Below, piece by piece: positions 1 to 7,541 of a stretch of DNA of 44,327 nt (its first letter is position 1; each line of letters begins with the position of its first letter). The translations under genes were made by a program, and so were the position numbers. The stretch spans positions 75,016-119,342 of the forward strand of contig JACPFN010000008.1 of assembly GCA_016183005.1 (NCBI GenBank), read 5' to 3'. This stretch comes from Candidatus Babelota bacterium. Its GTDB lineage: Bacteria > Babelota > Babeliae > Babelales > Chromulinivoraceae. The notes beneath the pieces were generated by a model. The model made no database searches and was not told the origin of the DNA. It saw only the letters and a program-made list of their open reading frames with translations.

Positions 1-1123
1 TTTTTGAAATCGCATCAATAAACAAATCGCTTAAATAACGATCTGAGAGCTTCATCTGAAAACGTTCCCAAACCTCTTGTACAAGAGGCAATACTTTGCC
101 AACATTTTTTCCAGTTTTACAAGAAATATTAAGGATTTCAACTTTACTTAAAACATGTTTATATTGCTCCAAAGACATATCAAACTGTTTTTTTGCATCA
201 TCGTCTAAAAGATCTACCTTATTAAACAAGACAATAACGGCTGAACCATTATCAAGCGCGTATGATAATAATTTAAGCTCCTGAGCTGTAACATCTGGCT
301 CTGCAACATCCATCACCAAAAGAACTACGTGTGCACGTTTTGCAGCTTGAAGCGAATTTGTAACCATCATCTCTTCAAGCTCAGTATCCACACTACTTTT
401 TTTGCGAACTCCAGCTGTATCAATAAGCTCAACAACTGTTTTATTAAATGCTACACGTTTCCTAAGAGCCTCTCGCGTTGTTCCCGCTATAGGTGAAACA
501 ATAGAAAACTCTTGTCGCAATAATTGATTCATTAATGATGATTTACCTGCATTTGGTCTTCCTAAAAGTGCTACACGAAATTCAGGGGTTTCTGATATAA
601 TTTTTTCTTTAAGAGGAACTGCCTCACACAACTGGATAACTTTATCAAGCATATCAGCAATAGTTCGACCATGAAGTGCAGAAACACCAAAAATATTTTC
701 AAAACCGAGTTGATAAAAATCATGAACAGTATCTTCTTGATGCTTTGAGTCAACTTTATTTACAAGGACAATTGTTGGTTTATTGTATTCGTGAAGTAAT
801 CGTGCAATTTTAATATCTGGTTCTATAACACCCGTTTTACTATCAACGACCATTAAAAAAACTGATGCTTGTTCTAATGTTTGCTGAACACGTCCAGTTA
901 CAGTCGTAGTCATTTCATCTGCAGATTTACTTAAATCAATTCCGCCGGTATCAATCAATTCAAACTTTTCGCCATTCCATTCAATAAAATCGGTCACCAT
1001 ATCTCGGGTAACACCCTCTTGATCAAAAGCAAGACTCTTTACCTTAGGCGCTATACGGTTAAACAATGAAGATTTACCCACATTCGTTCTTCCTACAAGC
1101 ACCACTTTATGCATTAAACTCAT
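1..1123 (-). CDS. der: Ribosome biogenesis GTPase Der (EngA), partial, cut by the left edge
   Basis: Der is a tandem-GTPase-domain protein that assists assembly of the 50S ribosomal subunit. The reading frame stays open on the minus strand from position 1123 to the window edge, giving about 374 residues. The N-terminal P-loop reads GRTNVGKSSLF right after the start, and a second P-loop, GRPNAGKSSLM, lies near 520-570. Each G domain also has an NKVD motif. The last visible part, ending LSDLFIDAISK, belongs to the C-terminal KH-like domain. Complete family members have about 435-490 residues, so roughly 60 or more are missing. The gene overlaps the end of dnaX. ATG at 1123 and ATG at 1114 are both possible starts, giving 17 or 8 bases of overlap, so translational coupling is likely. 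Confidence 0.93.
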   Translation of the reverse strand, partial: MSLMHKVVLVGRTNVGKSSLFNRIAPKVKSLAFDQEGVTRDMVTDFIEWNGEKFELIDTGGIDLSKSADEMTTTVTGRVQQTLEQASVFLMVVDSKTGVIEPDIKIARLLHEYNKPTIVLVNKVDSKHQEDTVHDFYQLGFENIFGVSALHGRTIADMLDKVIQLCEAVPLKEKIISETPEFRVALLGRPNAGKSSLMNQLLRQEFSIVSPIAGTTREALRKRVAFNKTVVELIDTAGVRKKSSVDTELEEMMVTNSLQAAKRAHVVLLVMDVAEPDVTAQELKLLSYALDNGSAVIVLFNKVDLLDDDAKKQFDMSLEQYKHVLSKVEILNISCKTGKNVGKVLPLVQEVWERFQMKLSDRYLSDLFIDAISK

Positions 1124-2822
1124 CTGTTGGATCCTTTATAATTTCTCGTACAGTACCTCCAAAATGCTCAAGAAGCATATGGGTAACTTTCCATTTTGAA
1201 ACATCTGCAACATCAACAGTCACCTCATTTTTATCATACACCTGTGGAGTCTGATATCGCTGTGTAATTTTACGAGCATAATTACTATCATTTGCTGTTT
1301 TTACAGTACTTGATGTTTTTACTGTTGATACTTTATTTTCAACTATTTCATTTTTTGATACAAAATTTTTAACAATAGGCTCTTCTACTTTGTTAAATTG
1401 TACAACTAATGTTACTTGATATCCAAAAACTTGATCCAAATATTGTTGATATATTTTTTTTTGTTCAACAAAAAGATCCTGAAATAATACAAATTTTTTC
1501 AAAGTTCTAATTTCAATAATATGCCGCTGTCGATCAAATAATTCCATATCAGTTGCATGAAGTATCGATGCAAGAATTGGATCAATATGTGCACTAACTA
1601 CCATAACAAATGTTTTCCATAACTGTTGGTCACTATTTTGAATTGTGTTATTTTCTTCAATCTTTATATTATTTTTTTTTTTAGCACCTTCTTGGCGATA
1701 ATCTTGATACTCTGGTGTTACTAAACGAATCAAAAGCGACTCAAGCAGTAACTGTTTTTTGCTTGTCTTAGAAAGCATCGTATCGAGTTGTACAAATTCA
1801 TCAAACCATCCAAGTAATTTAGTTATATGTATAGCTTCAATCTGTTGCTTACTTAGCTCAGATAATTCACTACCATATTTAGCATCAGCCCCATATTTCA
1901 TCAAAATAAAATCATACAACAACTCAAGTAATCGTTTTACAACATACTCAACTGAAATTGTTTTTTTATCAAAACATTTAAGCGTTGCAATTATCTGATC
2001 TATATCACTATTCATCATAGCTGATAACAGCTCATATAAAATTATATCTTCTACATAACCAAGAACCGAAACAACCACTGATTTCGTAACACTGTTCTCG
2101 GCAAAGCGTGCTTGCTCAAGTAAATTAATTGCATCTCGCAAAGATCCTTGTGTTGCATGAGCTATTGTTTCAAGACCTGTTACATCATATGAGATATTTT
2201 CTTTTTTGCAGATCATTTCTAAATGATGAACAACTTGTGTATCAACCACAGGATTAAATAACAATTGAAAACAGCGAGAACGAACAGTATCAGGTATTTT
2301 TTGAATCTCTGTTGTTGCCAAAATAAACAAAACAGACTTTGATGGTTCTTCTAAAATTTTTAAAAGCGCATTAAACGCTGCTTTACTAAGCATGTGCACT
2401 TCATCAATTAAATAAATCTTCTTATGTCCCAAAACGGGTAAAAAAGATGAAGTATCTATAATATTCCGAATATTATCAACTCCAGTATACGAAGCTGCAT
2501 CAATCTCTATAAAATCTGGATGCTGCCCCTTTTTCATCGCCAAACATGATACACAATTTAAACAAGGAATCGCGATTTTAGAATTTTTTTGAAATTCAAA
2601 TAAGTTTGCACAGTTTACTGCTGCTGCAAACACTCGAGCCGTAGATGTTTTTCCACATCCACGCTGACCAGATAAAAGATATACAGGAAAAAATTGATTC
2701 TTAAATAAACTATTTTGCAAAATACGAACAACCAGATCTTGGCCAATAATTTCTGAAAATTGCGCAGAACGCCACTTACGAGCTAAATTTAAAGATACCT
2801 GTTCCATATTTTCATCCTGCAA
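1107..2822 (-). CDS. dnaX: DNA polymerase III subunits gamma and tau
   Basis: DnaX is the clamp-loader ATPase and organiser of the replicative polymerase. The 571-residue protein has Walker A GQRGCGKT (52-59), zinc-site cysteines C71, C87, C90 and C93, Walker B with DEVH (140-143) and the sensor-1 stretch ILATTE. Clamp-loader domain III ends near residue 370, followed by a tau-specific tail. At residues 381-384 the coding strand carries 11 consecutive A (1672-1682). Slippage to 12 A gives an immediate TAA and slippage to 10 A gives a stop two codons later, so a gamma form of about 385 residues is possible. Either M1 or M6 could be the start. The SRP RNA lies just upstream and der overlaps its end. 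Confidence 0.95.
   Translation of the reverse strand: MQDENMEQVSLNLARKWRSAQFSEIIGQDLVVRILQNSLFKNQFFPVYLLSGQRGCGKTSTARVFAAAVNCANLFEFQKNSKIAIPCLNCVSCLAMKKGQHPDFIEIDAASYTGVDNIRNIIDTSSFLPVLGHKKIYLIDEVHMLSKAAFNALLKILEEPSKSVLFILATTEIQKIPDTVRSRCFQLLFNPVVDTQVVHHLEMICKKENISYDVTGLETIAHATQGSLRDAINLLEQARFAENSVTKSVVVSVLGYVEDIILYELLSAMMNSDIDQIIATLKCFDKKTISVEYVVKRLLELLYDFILMKYGADAKYGSELSELSKQQIEAIHITKLLGWFDEFVQLDTMLSKTSKKQLLLESLLIRLVTPEYQDYRQEGAKKKNNIKIEENNTIQNSDQQLWKTFVMVVSAHIDPILASILHATDMELFDRQRHIIEIRTLKKFVLFQDLFVEQKKIYQQYLDQVFGYQVTLVVQFNKVEEPIVKNFVSKNEIVENKVSTVKTSSTVKTANDSNYARKITQRYQTPQVYDKNEVTVDVADVSKWKVTHMLLEHFGGTVREIIKDPTDEFNA
1672..1682 (-). other. A11 slippage-prone run inside dnaX
   Basis: The coding strand reads GGT GCT followed by 11 A and then TAATATAAAG, encoding Lys381-Lys383 and the start of Asn384. 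It sits at the boundary between the ATPase/oligomerisation core and the tau tail. One extra A puts TAA directly after the run, and one missing A reaches TAA after two more codons. Truncation by slippage at an A run is established for Thermus thermophilus dnaX. Its use here is inferred. Confidence 0.55.
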
Positions 2823-2875
2823 AACATAAAAATAGACGCTTTTTAAAAAATCTAAAAAACGTCAACCTTACTAAA

Positions 2876-2968
2876 AGGAGAGAAGTTGCTACAAACCTAT
2901 ATATACTCCTGCTGCTTTCTTCCGAACCTGACAGATTAAATAATATAAATTTTACCAACTTCTCTCAA
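2876..2968 (-). ncRNA. ffs: Signal recognition particle RNA, small bacterial (4.5S) type
   Basis: The minus strand carries the conserved SRP core as CAGGTTCGGAAGAAAGCAGC (GGAA tetraloop and asymmetric loop that bind Ffh). It is closed by long terminal pairing, GAGAGAAGTTG at the 5' end with CAACTTCTCTC at the 3' end, and by an AT-rich helix between them. The total of about 93 nt fits the 4.5S class without an Alu domain. A T-run follows the 3' arm. It lies between tRNA-Ser and dnaX, an arrangement also familiar from Firmicutes, where scr precedes dnaX. The ends are estimated to within a few bases. Confidence 0.92.
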
Positions 2969-3064
2969 TTTTAAATTCAACATTGTCAATGTCTACTTAT
3001 CCCCTAAGGCATGCTTATACATTTCATAGAAATTATATACAACACGCTCACAAAATAATTCAAC

Positions 3065-3156
3065 TGGCGGAGAGAGAGGGATTCGAACCCTCGATACCCT
3101 TTTCAGAGTATACATGATTTCCAATCATGCTCTTTCGGCCACTCAGACATCTCTCC
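3065..3156 (-). tRNA. tRNA-Ser, anticodon GGA
   Basis: This 92-nt minus-strand tRNA has the acceptor stem GGAGAGA paired with TCTCTCC and an encoded GCCA 3' end. The anticodon loop TTGGAAA is closed by CATGA/TCATG and gives anticodon GGA, which reads UCC and UCU. The T arm is GAGGGTTCGAATCCCTC. The long variable arm is typical of serine tRNAs. It begins 10 bases after the rpsB stop codon, so it may be processed from an rpsB transcript. Confidence 0.97.
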
Positions 3157-3166
3157 ATCCAAAGCT

Positions 3167-4036
3167 TTAAGCTCTTGGTTTTCTAACTGGAGATTTTTTA
3201 TTATTAAAATTAACTTTAGGCTTTTTTGAATTAGATTTAGAATCTTCTTCTTCATCTGCGTCAAGCACGGATAAATCAACAGCTTTATGAGAAGCTAATT
3301 TTCCAGCCTTTTGCTCTTCAAGCTCACGAGCTTTTTTAATCGCAGCTTCGCCACGCTTAGATAAGCCGCGAAGAACACCTTCCTTTAAAAATTCTAACAC
3401 AAATGAAATTCCTTTTGCTGAATCATCATTACCAGGAATTACATATGAAATTCCACTTGGATCCGAATTGGTATCAACCAATGCAACAACAGGAATATGC
3501 GCAGCTAAAGCTTCAAGAATAACTGTTTGTTCTTTACGAACATCAACCACTACAACAGCACCAATTGGCATGCTTAATGCTTTAAGTCCACCAAATGTTC
3601 TACGTAAACGGTCCGCTAATTTTTGAATTCTAACGACTTCTTTTTTTGTATATACAGAATTTTCTTCTTTTGATTTTGCTACAACATCATCATAATGAAG
3701 AAGCTTAGTAACGGCTTTTTTAACCTGAGCATAGTTAGTGATAGTACCACCAACCCAGCGATAATCAACGTATGGCATATTTGTTGCTAAACCAACCTGC
3801 ACAATTGCTTCCTTAGCCGGTTTTTTTGTTCCAACCCATAACACTGTTTCACCACGTGCTACAACAGCTTCTAAAAATGATGCTGTTTTTTGCATTGCAT
3901 GTGCTGTTTTTGAAATATCAATTAAATGTATCCCGCCTCTATGTCCCCAAATATATGGTTCCATTTTAGGACACCATCTTGATTTTTGATGACCAAAGTG
4001 AAGACCAGCGTCAATCAACTGTTTGAAATCTATCAT
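3167..4036 (-). CDS. rpsB: 30S ribosomal protein S2
   Basis: S2 is a small-subunit protein. The N-terminal stretch MIDFKQLIDAGLHFGHQ and the block YVDYRWVGGTITNY are diagnostic. The ATG at 4036 is preferred over an in-frame ATG 24 bases upstream, because AAAAGG sits at the right distance before it and nothing comparable precedes the longer form. That gives 289 residues against about 240 in E. coli. The excess is a charged, lysine-rich C-terminal tail with an acidic patch DADEEED, probably disordered. tsf, the usual downstream partner, is absent; tRNA-Ser, SRP RNA and dnaX follow instead. Confidence 0.96.
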   Translation of the reverse strand: MIDFKQLIDAGLHFGHQKSRWCPKMEPYIWGHRGGIHLIDISKTAHAMQKTASFLEAVVARGETVLWVGTKKPAKEAIVQVGLATNMPYVDYRWVGGTITNYAQVKKAVTKLLHYDDVVAKSKEENSVYTKKEVVRIQKLADRLRRTFGGLKALSMPIGAVVVVDVRKEQTVILEALAAHIPVVALVDTNSDPSGISYVIPGNDDSAKGISFVLEFLKEGVLRGLSKRGEAAIKKARELEEQKAGKLASHKAVDLSVLDADEEEDSKSNSKKPKVNFNNKKSPVRKPRA

Positions 4037-4092
4037 AGAAATACCTTTTAGGCCCTTCATTTAATAAGTACGAATGAAACAATGTTATTTTA

Positions 4093-4121
4093 AATATAAT
4101 ATTATCGTACCCGAATTACAA
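4093..4121 (-). promoter_or_regulatory. Putative sigma-70 promoter of rpsB
   Basis: On the minus strand TTGTAA is separated by exactly 17 bases from TATATT, about 55 bases before the chosen rpsB start. The match is by eye only, and AT-rich DNA gives such matches often. Confidence 0.35.
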
Positions 4122-4141
4122 AAAATTACAAATTTTACCTA

Positions 4142-5542
4142 TTATTCTGCACCTATAGCCTGGCCTTTTTTAATAACTGAAACATATTTTTTTCCAAGCA
4201 AATATGCAACAATAGTCCACAATGTAACCGTGATAGCAAAAAAGCCCGAGAACATTGTAAGATAAATTGGCGATCCAATTATAGCAACGCTTTGAATTGT
4301 ACCTATAACGCCTGAACCGCAAGCTTTTGCAAATCTTTGGCCGAATGATTCAATCCATGCTTTGGATTTAAATCGAATATCACGTACCGTTGGAATGTAT
4401 AACGCCTCTCTAAGCGGTGAGGCAAAAGCGTAATTCAACATACCAAGCGCCATAAACACAAACATTATTGCATGCTCATTATAAACAAACATAAAATATG
4501 TTAACAATGCACCTGTTAAAAGCGGAATAAGAATTAAACAAACATGCTCTCCTAAACGCTTAATCAATACCCTTGTTCCAAAAAATGATAGAACAAGACC
4601 GATAAAATGCATCCAAAATCTTTGTTTAAACATTTCACCAGTAAATGAAGCGCCATCTTTTGCTACAGACTGCAATAAAACGGTACGCTGAATACCTAGC
4701 ACTACATTAACCAATTCATAAAAAAACATCATTCCAAAGATACCAAGAATATAAGGATGCTTAAACAACATCAATAATCCTGACAACATTCCTGTTTCAG
4801 AAGTACCTTCTTCTTCTTGCTTTTGCTCATATTCATATGAAGCCTGATAGCCATGCAAACTTTTTTTACTTGCTGTCTGCAAAAGCACATAAATAATTGC
4901 TGGTGATACAGCTAAAAGTAAAGATGAACTCACCAAAAGAAATTGATGCATAAATACAGATGACCAACCAAGACTACCTAAGAAACTTGTTGGCATAAAC
5001 AACAAGTATGCAAATCCAGCTGTAACCATTCCGCCAATCTTAGAACCTGCTATCAAAATCGTATAACCTTTTTTTGCCGTTTCTGGACCAGTGATTGAGT
5101 TTGCAAATGACCAAAAAACGCTCACCACAAATGGAACCACACCTTCATAAAAAAGATATATAACCCAACCAAGCGTACGATCAGGGCTTGGTACCGTATT
5201 TGCAAGACCCGAAACAGGATCCTGTAAATAATAGGATATAGCTATACCACCTAATCCATACAATAAACTATAAAAAACCAACAATGAAAAACGACTTAAA
5301 TAATCTACCAATTTAGCATACAAAAGTGTTGCTGGAAGCAAGAAAAACATCGATAAAAATTTAACTTTATAAAGATATTGCGCACCAACGATTTGCGCAA
5401 ATAAAACATCTTTCATCTCCTTGAGAACCGTATAGGATCCAATAACGCAAAAAAATGCAATTGTAAGCCAAAAAATCTTCTCTTTTTCTTGCTTATCAAG
5501 ATCTATACTCAATCCAATTTTATGCAAAAATGATTCTTTCAT
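4142..5542 (-). CDS. ATP/ADP translocase family protein (Npt/Tlc), copy A
   Basis: This is a nucleotide transporter of the plastid/intracellular-parasite type (TLC family). Such inner-membrane proteins exchange host ATP for ADP or take up other nucleotides. The 466 residues form about 12 hydrophobic segments. Near the first one is the family signature KEMKD (41-45), whose Lys44 corresponds to the substrate-interacting lysine of plant NTT1. The block VSVFWSFANSITGPETAKKG is also typical of the family. A good Shine-Dalgarno, GGAAGGA, precedes the ATG. It is a diverged paralogue of the gene just upstream (5620-7059), separated by 77 bases that hold a strong hairpin. Which nucleotide it carries cannot be told from sequence. 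Confidence 0.93.
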   Translation of the reverse strand: MKESFLHKIGLSIDLDKQEKEKIFWLTIAFFCVIGSYTVLKEMKDVLFAQIVGAQYLYKVKFLSMFFLLPATLLYAKLVDYLSRFSLLVFYSLLYGLGGIAISYYLQDPVSGLANTVPSPDRTLGWVIYLFYEGVVPFVVSVFWSFANSITGPETAKKGYTILIAGSKIGGMVTAGFAYLLFMPTSFLGSLGWSSVFMHQFLLVSSSLLLAVSPAIIYVLLQTASKKSLHGYQASYEYEQKQEEEGTSETGMLSGLLMLFKHPYILGIFGMMFFYELVNVVLGIQRTVLLQSVAKDGASFTGEMFKQRFWMHFIGLVLSFFGTRVLIKRLGEHVCLILIPLLTGALLTYFMFVYNEHAIMFVFMALGMLNYAFASPLREALYIPTVRDIRFKSKAWIESFGQRFAKACGSGVIGTIQSVAIIGSPIYLTMFSGFFAITVTLWTIVAYLLGKKYVSVIKKGQAIGAE

Positions 5543-5557
5543 AGCATCCTTCCGTTA

Positions 5558-5602
5558 TTTTATAAACAAGAAGGCTACAAAGGGTCGTTCTTGTTTATAA
5601 AA
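5558..5602. repeat. Long inverted repeat between the two translocase genes
   Basis: TTTATAAACAAGAA and its complement TTCTTGTTTATAAA form a perfect 14-bp stem with a loop of about 15 nt. It lies between the stop of copy B and the ribosome binding site of copy A. Only a short, interrupted T stretch follows on the minus strand. It could be a partial terminator, an attenuator or an mRNA-stabilising hairpin that sets the ratio of the two transporters. Confidence 0.6.
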
Positions 5603-5619
5603 ATGTAATATCAATTAAA

Positions 5620-7059
5620 CTATTTTTCTTCACCAATTATTTCATTGTTTTTAATGGCTTTATCATATGTTTTGCCAAGAAGCCATGATGCTATAAACCA
5701 CATCACCATTAAACCACCGAAAAAAACACCGTACACTACTATCAGCCAACCAGAGACCACGGAAACACGATTAGCTACATTTGCAAAAAGACTTCCAAAT
5801 CCCTTTGAAAACTTTGTACCAAAAGTATCAATCCATGCCTTGGCTTTAAATTTCATATCTTTTGTAGCAGGAATATATAGCGTTTCTCTTAGCGGATAGG
5901 ACAATGAATGATTAATCGCGCCAAGACCAATAAAGACATACAATATAGATTCTGCACTATAGGTCAATACAAAAAATGCTAAAAGAAATAAAACAGATAA
6001 TGGCACCAATAAAAGACAATAGCGGACCTCTAATTTTTTAAATAGAAACTGTACCCCCAAAAATGATATGATCATTGTCCAAAAGTGCATTTGTATCCTT
6101 TGCCAGAACATAGCAGCAGTAAATCCAGCAATAGAAACTGAAGCCTCTTTAAGCATTCCTATTCTTTGAAAATTCAAAAGAACATTTAAGGTTTCATAGA
6201 AGAAAACAAGCCCAAAAATTCCCAATACATATGGCGACTCCATAAGTAATCGTATTCCAGAGAATATACTTGTTTTTACAGTTTTTTCATCGCTCTGTTG
6301 TTTTTTTTCTAGACGATAAACAGCTTCATATCCATGCAAATATTTACCAGGAACTTTCTTGACCAGAACAACCAAAAGAATCGGAACGACTAAAAGCATT
6401 ACTGAAACAAGAGCCATGAGTATTTGATGAGAAACAACATCGTGATTTAAATCTCCAAACCTTCTCAACCAATCAGCATTACCAAGCAAATACCATGCAA
6501 GAAAAGCAGTTGCTATACCACCCAACTTAGAACCGGCAACCATCATAGGATAAGTATTTTTTGCCTCTTCGGGACTTGATATTGAGTTTAAAAAAGCCCA
6601 AAAAACACTCACTACAAAAGGCGCGTACCCTTCCATGATAATATAAAAAAGCCACCCAAAAATTCTAGACGAGCTTGCTTCTGAATTATAAAGTCCTATG
6701 GTTGAATGACCTAAAAATACTGTGAAAACAGCTAATATAACTCCATATAAAGCGCTATAAAAAGCAAGAAGCTGATAACGACGAAAAACATCAACGAGCC
6801 GTGAATATGCAAGAGCTGCTGGAATCAATAAGAAAATAACTAGAAATTTTGCGGTAGGTAAATATTCCTTCCCTACAATACTTACAAAAAGAGAGTCCTT
6901 TAACTCTTTTGCTATAGTATAAGATCCAATAACCAAAGCAAAGATAAGCGTCAAAAGTAAAAACTTTAATCTTTCATGTTTATCTTGAAGCCCAATAATA
7001 AAAAAACTTTTTAATTGTACAAAAAAACGACCCAAAAGACCTCCTAAGGCAGAAGCCAT
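5620..7059 (-). CDS. ATP/ADP translocase family protein (Npt/Tlc), copy B
   Basis: This is the second member of the tandem pair, with 479 residues and about 12 predicted membrane helices. It has the same signature as copy A: KELKD (51-55, Lys54 equivalent to Lys44 of copy A), the block VSVFWAFLNSISSPEEAKN, and GSKLGGIATAFLAW. Both copies carry the C-terminal-half block SYPLRETLYIPATKD or its equivalent. Its N-terminus is about 10 residues longer than copy A. AAGGA precedes the ATG with good spacing. Identity between the copies looks moderate by eye, which suggests an old duplication and perhaps divided substrates, as seen for multiple NTTs in Chlamydiae and Rickettsiae. The specificity is unknown. 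Confidence 0.93.
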   Translation of the reverse strand: MASALGGLLGRFFVQLKSFFIIGLQDKHERLKFLLLTLIFALVIGSYTIAKELKDSLFVSIVGKEYLPTAKFLVIFLLIPAALAYSRLVDVFRRYQLLAFYSALYGVILAVFTVFLGHSTIGLYNSEASSSRIFGWLFYIIMEGYAPFVVSVFWAFLNSISSPEEAKNTYPMMVAGSKLGGIATAFLAWYLLGNADWLRRFGDLNHDVVSHQILMALVSVMLLVVPILLVVLVKKVPGKYLHGYEAVYRLEKKQQSDEKTVKTSIFSGIRLLMESPYVLGIFGLVFFYETLNVLLNFQRIGMLKEASVSIAGFTAAMFWQRIQMHFWTMIISFLGVQFLFKKLEVRYCLLLVPLSVLFLLAFFVLTYSAESILYVFIGLGAINHSLSYPLRETLYIPATKDMKFKAKAWIDTFGTKFSKGFGSLFANVANRVSVVSGWLIVVYGVFFGGLMVMWFIASWLLGKTYDKAIKNNEIIGEEK

Positions 7060-7541
7060 ACGCTATCCTTCACAAAAAAATTTTTAAAATCAGTATTAAT
7101 AACAAAAATGGGCTAAATGAAAAGAATAATTCTTCTTTTAAGCTTTAGGTTACAAAAAATTGGATATTGCAGCTTGAATTTTGCTCGTTGTATAAATTAC
7201 ATGTAATTATAGCCCTATCGCAAAGTTTCATATGACCTCTAAATTTATTGATAAAATTATAAAAACTAATATTACTTTGAATTCTTGATAAGAATAATTG
7301 CTCATAGTATATCATGACTCATTTTTTCAGCCAAGAAAAATTCCATGCGAATTTTTTTTTATTGGAAAATAATGGTAAAAGCAGAAGACTTTCTGAATCA
7401 ATTTAAGAGTATAATTACCTAGGTTATGCTATTTTAATAGGGAAATATAATTTACGAAAAGTATTTTTTTTGATATTATTTGTATATCTTCCTATTTTAA
7501 ACAAAATGGGTCAGGTTATACTTAAAATATAGGAATTTAAT
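7060..7541. other. Non-coding gap between divergent transporter and lon genes
   Basis: These 482 bases of AT-rich DNA separate the minus-strand translocase from plus-strand lon. No tRNA, tmRNA, RNase P or SRP signature is visible. A minus-strand TATAAT lies at 7206-7211, in reach of the translocase but without a convincing -35. A 12-base palindrome, ATTACATGTAAT, overlaps it. A possible lon promoter is listed separately. No CIRCE-like heat-shock operator was seen. Confidence 0.4.
7470..7498 (+). promoter_or_regulatory. Putative sigma-70 promoter of lon
   Basis: TTGATA (7470-7475) and TATTTT (7493-7498) are separated by exactly 17 bases and lie about 43 bases before the lon ATG. The match was found by eye in AT-rich DNA. 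Confidence 0.35.

Noticed and set aside
571-753. Minus-strand 60-codon ORF inside der
   Set aside because: It is in another frame of the der gene and covers its conserved second GTPase domain.
7060-7541. Possible structured RNA (6S, tmRNA or RNase P) in the largest unexplained gap
   Set aside because: None of the conserved cores of these RNAs could be found on either strand, and only AT-rich sequence is seen.
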